64,000 bases of DNA from assembly GCF_023073715.1 (NCBI RefSeq), contig NZ_JADPKA010000008.1, positions 1-64,000 of the forward strand, written 5' to 3'. The notes beneath the pieces were generated by a model. The model did no database searches and was not told where the DNA came from. It worked only from the letters and a program-made list of their open reading frames with translations. The stretch is from Bradyrhizobium sp. 164 (GTDB taxonomy: Bacteria; Pseudomonadota; Alphaproteobacteria; Rhizobiales; Xanthobacteraceae). The translations under genes and the position numbers were made by a program. Below, one piece after another: positions 58,628 through 64,000 of this stretch (its first letter is position 1; the number at the start of each line of letters is the position of its first letter).

Positions 58628-59800
58628 TTGAACATCCCGAGCATCGACTTCGATCTGGGCGAAGACATCGGCATGCTGCGCGACACGCTTCGCGCTTTCG
58701 TGGAGGCGGAGATCACCCCGCGCGCTGCCGACATCGAGAAAGCCAATCTGTTTCCGGCAGACCTCTGGAAGCGTTTCGGCGACCTCGGCCTGCTCGGCAT
58801 GACCGCGCCGGAGCAATATGGCGGGTCAAACATGGGCTACCTCGCCCATATCGTCGCCATGGAGGAGATTTCGCGCGGCTCGGCTGCCGTGGGGCTCTCC
58901 TACGGCGCCCATTCCAATCTCTGCGTCAACCAGATCCGCCGCAACGGCAACGACACCCAGCGCCAGCGCTATCTGCCGAAGCTGATCTCCGGCGAGCATG
59001 TCGGCGCGCTCGCGATGTCGGAGCCCGGCGCCGGCTCCGACGTGGTCTCGATGAAGCTGCGCGCCGACAAGCGCGGCGACCGCTACGTGCTCAACGGCTC
59101 CAAGATGTGGATTACCAATGGCGGCGACGCCGACGTGCTCGTCGTCTACGCCAAGACCGATCCGGAGGCCGGTCCGCGCGGCATGACCGCCTTCCTCATC
59201 GAGAAAGGCTTCAAGGGATTCACCCACGGCCAGCACCTCGACAAGCTCGGCATGCGCGGCTCCAACACCTACCCCTTGTTCTTCGACGAATGCGAGGTGC
59301 CGGAGGAGAACGTGCTCGGCAAGGTGGGCGAGGGCGTCAAGGTGCTGATGTCCGGCCTCGACTATGAGCGCGCGGTACTGTCAGGCGGCCCGCTCGGCAT
59401 TATGGCGGCCTGCATGGATGCGGTGGTGCCCTACATGCACGAGCGCAAGCAGTTCGGCCAGCCGATCGGCGACTTCCAGCTGATGCAGGGCAAGCTTGCC
59501 GACATGTATTCGACCTGGCAGGCCACGCGCGCTTATGTCTATGCGGTGGGGCGCGCCTGTGACCGCGCCGACCACGCGCGCAGCTTGCGCAAGGATGCCG
59601 CTGCCGCGATCCTCTATTCCGCGGAGAAGGCGACATGGATGGCGGGCGAGGCGATTCAGGCGCTCGGCGGGGTCGGCTACACCAGTGAATTTCCGGTCGG
59701 ACGTCTGTGGCGCGACGCCAAACTGTACGAGATCGGCGCCGGCACCTCGGAGGTCCGCCGCATGCTGATCGGCCGCGAGCTGATGGCCGAGACGGCTTGA
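58628..59800 (+). CDS. ivd: Isovaleryl-CoA dehydrogenase (TTG start)
   Basis: 390 residues from TTG 58628, with ribosome site acggagg. Oxidises isovaleryl-CoA to 3-methylcrotonyl-CoA with FAD. Acyl-CoA dehydrogenase motifs: [49 protein letters not shown] and the C-terminal [20 protein letters not shown]. Position ahead of mccB-mccA-hmgL supports the specific call. The FAD-domain loop [12 protein letters not shown] is typical of the isovaleryl branch. Confidence 0.94.
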   Translation: MNIPSIDFDLGEDIGMLRDTLRAFVEAEITPRAADIEKANLFPADLWKRFGDLGLLGMTAPEQYGGSNMGYLAHIVAMEEISRGSAAVGLSYGAHSNLCVNQIRRNGNDTQRQRYLPKLISGEHVGALAMSEPGAGSDVVSMKLRADKRGDRYVLNGSKMWITNGGDADVLVVYAKTDPEAGPRGMTAFLIEKGFKGFTHGQHLDKLGMRGSNTYPLFFDECEVPEENVLGKVGEGVKVLMSGLDYERAVLSGGPLGIMAACMDAVVPYMHERKQFGQPIGDFQLMQGKLADMYSTWQATRAYVYAVGRACDRADHARSLRKDAAAAILYSAEKATWMAGEAIQALGGVGYTSEFPVGRLWRDAKLYEIGAGTSEVRRMLIGRELMAETA

Positions 59801-59824
59801 AACGTTCACCTCATTGGAATCATC

Positions 59825-61429
59825 ATGCCGCTCCATTCCAGCATCGATCCGTCTTCATCAGACTTCGCGCGCAATTCCGAGGCCATGCGCACCCTCGTCG
59901 CGGACTTGCGTGAAAAGCTTAGCCAGGTCGCCGGCGGCGGCGGTGAGGCGTCGCGCAACCGCCACACCGCACGCGGCAAGATGCTGGCGCGCCAGCGCGT
60001 CGACCTGCTTGTCGATCCCGGGACGTCATTCTTGGAGCTGTCGCCGCTCGCGGCCTATGGCCTCTATGGCGGCGACGTGCATTCGGCGAGCGTCGTCACC
60101 GGGGTCGGGCGCATCTCGGGTCGCGAATGCGTGATCGTCGCCAATGATGCCACCATCAAGGGCGGCACCTACTATCCAATGACGGTGAAGAAGCATCTGC
60201 GTGCGCAGGACATCGCGCGGCAGAACAACCTTCCTTGCGTCTACATGGTCGATTCCGGCGGTGCCTTCCTGCCGCTCCAGGACGAGATCTTTCCGGATGA
60301 GCGGCATTTCGGCCGCATCTTCTACAACCAGGCGCAGATGTCCTCGGCTGGTATCCCGCAGATCGCGATCGTGATGGGCTCCTGCACTGCCGGCGGCGCC
60401 TATGTTCCAGCGATGTCGGACGAGAGCATCATCGTTCGCAATCAAGGCACCATCTTCCTCGGCGGTCCGCCACTGGTGAAGGCTGCGACCGGCGAAGTCG
60501 TGAGTGCGGAGGAGCTCGGCGGCGCCGACGTGCATTCGCGGCAGTCCGGCGTGACCGACCATTACGCACAGAACGATGCACACGCGATCGGCATCGCCCG
60601 GCGCATTGTCGGCACCTTGAAGCCACCGACGCGGCCGAACCTCAACATGCATCCGCCGCGCGAACCGCTGTTTGCGGCGGAGGAGATCTACGGCGTGGTC
60701 CCGGTCGACGGCCGCAAGCCATTCGACGTGCGCGACATCATCGCCCGCATCGTCGACGGCTCCGAGTTCGACGAGTTCAAGAAGCTTTACGGCACGACGC
60801 TGGTGTGCGGCTTCGCTCATATCTGGGGCTATCCGGTCGGAATTATCGCCAACAACGGCATCCTGTTCAGCGAGAGCTCGCTCAAGGGCGCACATTTCAT
60901 CGAACTGTGCTGCCAGCGCGGCATCCCGCTGGTTTTCCTGCAGAACATCACGGGCTTCATGGTCGGCAAGAAATACGAGGCCGGCGGCATTGCGCGCGAC
61001 GGCGCCAAGCTGGTGACGGCGGTTGCGACCGCTTCGGTGCCGAAATTCACCGTCGTGATCGGGGGCTCCTATGGCGCCGGCAATTACGGCATGTGCGGCC
61101 GCGCTTACTCGCCGCGCTTCCTGTGGATGTGGCCGAACGCGCGCATCTCGGTAATGGGCGGCGAGCAGGCCTCGATGGTGCTGAGCCAGGTCCGGCGCGA
61201 CAATATCGAGGCCAAGGGTGATAGCTGGTCCAAGGAAGAGGAAGAGAAATTCCGTAGCCCCATCCGCGCGCAATATGAGAGCCAGGGGCATCCCTATTAC
61301 GCGACCGCGCGCCTCTGGGACGACGGCGTGATCGATCCGGCCGACACGCGGCTGGTGCTTGGGCTCGGCCTCTCGGCGGCGTCGAATGCGCCGATCGAGC
61401 CGACGAAATTCGGCCTGTTCAGGATGTGA
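59825..61429 (+). CDS. mccB: Methylcrotonyl-CoA carboxylase, carboxyltransferase (beta) subunit
   Basis: 534 residues, the family length. Transfers the carboxyl group from biotin to 3-methylcrotonyl-CoA. Two crotonase-fold halves: [19 protein letters not shown] at the start, [18 protein letters not shown] and [18 protein letters not shown] in the first; [20 protein letters not shown] and [20 protein letters not shown] in the second. The oxyanion-type glycines are intact. It begins 24 bp after the ivd stop; mccA follows after 4 bp. Confidence 0.95.
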   Translation: MPLHSSIDPSSSDFARNSEAMRTLVADLREKLSQVAGGGGEASRNRHTARGKMLARQRVDLLVDPGTSFLELSPLAAYGLYGGDVHSASVVTGVGRISGRECVIVANDATIKGGTYYPMTVKKHLRAQDIARQNNLPCVYMVDSGGAFLPLQDEIFPDERHFGRIFYNQAQMSSAGIPQIAIVMGSCTAGGAYVPAMSDESIIVRNQGTIFLGGPPLVKAATGEVVSAEELGGADVHSRQSGVTDHYAQNDAHAIGIARRIVGTLKPPTRPNLNMHPPREPLFAAEEIYGVVPVDGRKPFDVRDIIARIVDGSEFDEFKKLYGTTLVCGFAHIWGYPVGIIANNGILFSESSLKGAHFIELCCQRGIPLVFLQNITGFMVGKKYEAGGIARDGAKLVTAVATASVPKFTVVIGGSYGAGNYGMCGRAYSPRFLWMWPNARISVMGGEQASMVLSQVRRDNIEAKGDSWSKEEEEKFRSPIRAQYESQGHPYYATARLWDDGVIDPADTRLVLGLGLSAASNAPIEPTKFGLFRM

Positions 61430-61433
61430 TGCG

Positions 61434-63437
<2,004 letters not shown>

Positions 63438-63438
63438 G

Positions 63439-64000
63439 ATGAGCGACCAAATCCGCATCATCGAGATGGGGCCGCGCGACGGCCTCCAGAACGAGAAGAC
63501 GGTCGTCAGCGTCGGGTCCCGTATCGCCTTCGTCGAGGCGCTGGTCGCGGCTGGCCTCACCACGGTCGAGGTCGGCGCTTTCGTCTCGCCCAAGGCGATC
63601 CCGCAGATGGCAAGCTCGGACGCCGTGCTGCGCGGCGTCAGCCATGTGCAGGGCGCCGAATTCCATGTGCTGGTGCCGAACGAGAAGGGCTATGACGCCG
63701 CGAGCGCGGCGGGCGCGAAGGTCGTCTCGGTGTTCGCGGCAGCCTCGGAAGGCTTTTCGCGCGCCAACATCAATTGCTCGGTCGCGGAGTCCATCGAGCG
63801 GTTCAAGCCGGTGCTCGCGCGCGCCAAAGCCGATGGCGTCAAAGTGCGTGGCTATATCTCCTGCGTGCTGGGCTGCCCGTTCGACGGCGAGATCAAGCCG
63901 AAGGCGGTCGCCGATCTTGCCAACTCGCTATGGGAGCTCGGCTGCTACGAGATCTCGCTCGGCGATACAATCGGCGTCGGCACGCCGAGCAAGGCAAGGG
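63439..64000 (+). CDS. hmgL: Hydroxymethylglutaryl-CoA lyase (3' end outside window)
   Basis: First 187 codons are visible. Cleaves HMG-CoA to acetoacetate and acetyl-CoA, the last step of leucine breakdown. DRE-TIM family: IIEMGPRDGLQNEK (GPRDG metal/catalytic motif), VEVGAFVSPKAIPQM, VFAAASEGFSRANINCS, then YISCVLGCPFDGEI and SLGDTIGVGTP (active-site loop with D). The start overlaps the preceding operon tail by spacing of 1 bp. The C-terminal His and Cys loop lie beyond 64000. Confidence 0.95.
   Translation, partial: MSDQIRIIEMGPRDGLQNEKTVVSVGSRIAFVEALVAAGLTTVEVGAFVSPKAIPQMASSDAVLRGVSHVQGAEFHVLVPNEKGYDAASAAGAKVVSVFAAASEGFSRANINCSVAESIERFKPVLARAKADGVKVRGYISCVLGCPFDGEIKPKAVADLANSLWELGCYEISLGDTIGVGTPSKAR

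Overview
The window is high-GC DNA from an alphaproteobacterium, most likely Bradyrhizobium or a close relative. The reasons are gene content and style: class I PHA synthase, a DUF3551 exported protein, an NDUFS4-type complex I accessory subunit, EcfG-type (GGAAC-N16/17-CGTT) promoter motifs, several families of intergenic palindromic repeats, and many very small lineage-type proteins. I see no CRISPR array, rRNA, prophage or complete insertion sequence. The only mobile-element trace is the C-terminal tail of an IS3-type transposase at the left edge.

Layout. 0-7 kb is core metabolism: MAPEG protein, PhaC, an AlaC-like aminotransferase, homoserine dehydrogenase, GlpX. 7-22.3 kb is an accessory block lying between glpX and recJ, which are neighbours in many rhizobia. 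It holds a HAD dehalogenase, an exported metallo-beta-lactamase-fold hydrolase, a GntR-controlled catabolic operon (crotonase-like protein, class III CoA-transferase, complete tripartite tricarboxylate transporter TctC-TctB-TctA, PdxA-like dehydrogenase), a glycosyltransferase with two micro-genes, a cupin, an NAD(P)-binding protein, an HlyD/DUF3302 pair and a membrane-free chemoreceptor with inverted domain order. 22.4-32.3 kb has recJ, an SDR and a class II aldolase, a lytic transglycosylase, a divergent MarR/AhpD-like pair, a second cupin, a DUF808 protein and an M23 peptidase. 32.3-35.5 kb is the EF-P beta-lysylation set (efp, epmA, epmB). 35.6-36.9 kb is a class I DAHP synthase gene whose leader looks like a complete, apparently leaderless transcription attenuator with an aromatic-rich peptide (YFWYFSY). 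36.9-50.5 kb is full of small proteins, membrane micro-proteins and broken genes: a PilZ gene with an in-frame TGA, a frameshifted DUF3072 gene, a frameshifted zinc-ribbon gene and a ligD remnant. It also carries tRNA-Glu, GST, glyoxalase I, HU and duplicated hairpin elements. 50.7-57.4 kb has a sirtuin, a double cold-shock-domain protein, a DUF192 protein, tRNA-Pro, OpgC, the complex I subunit, an Lrp regulator and a DUF3551 protein. 57.5-64 kb is the leucine/isovalerate degradation operon (ivd, mccB, mccA, HMG-CoA lyase) with a divergent AraC-type regulator.

The strongest candidate for something not fully described is the DAHP-synthase attenuator: promoter, leader ORF and mutually exclusive 1:2, 2:3 and 3:4 pairings can all be read from the sequence. 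Next in interest are the soluble reversed chemoreceptor, the EcfG-promoter/CxxC micro-gene, the crotonase-like protein without its catalytic glutamates, and the micro-gene-rich 40-50 kb region.
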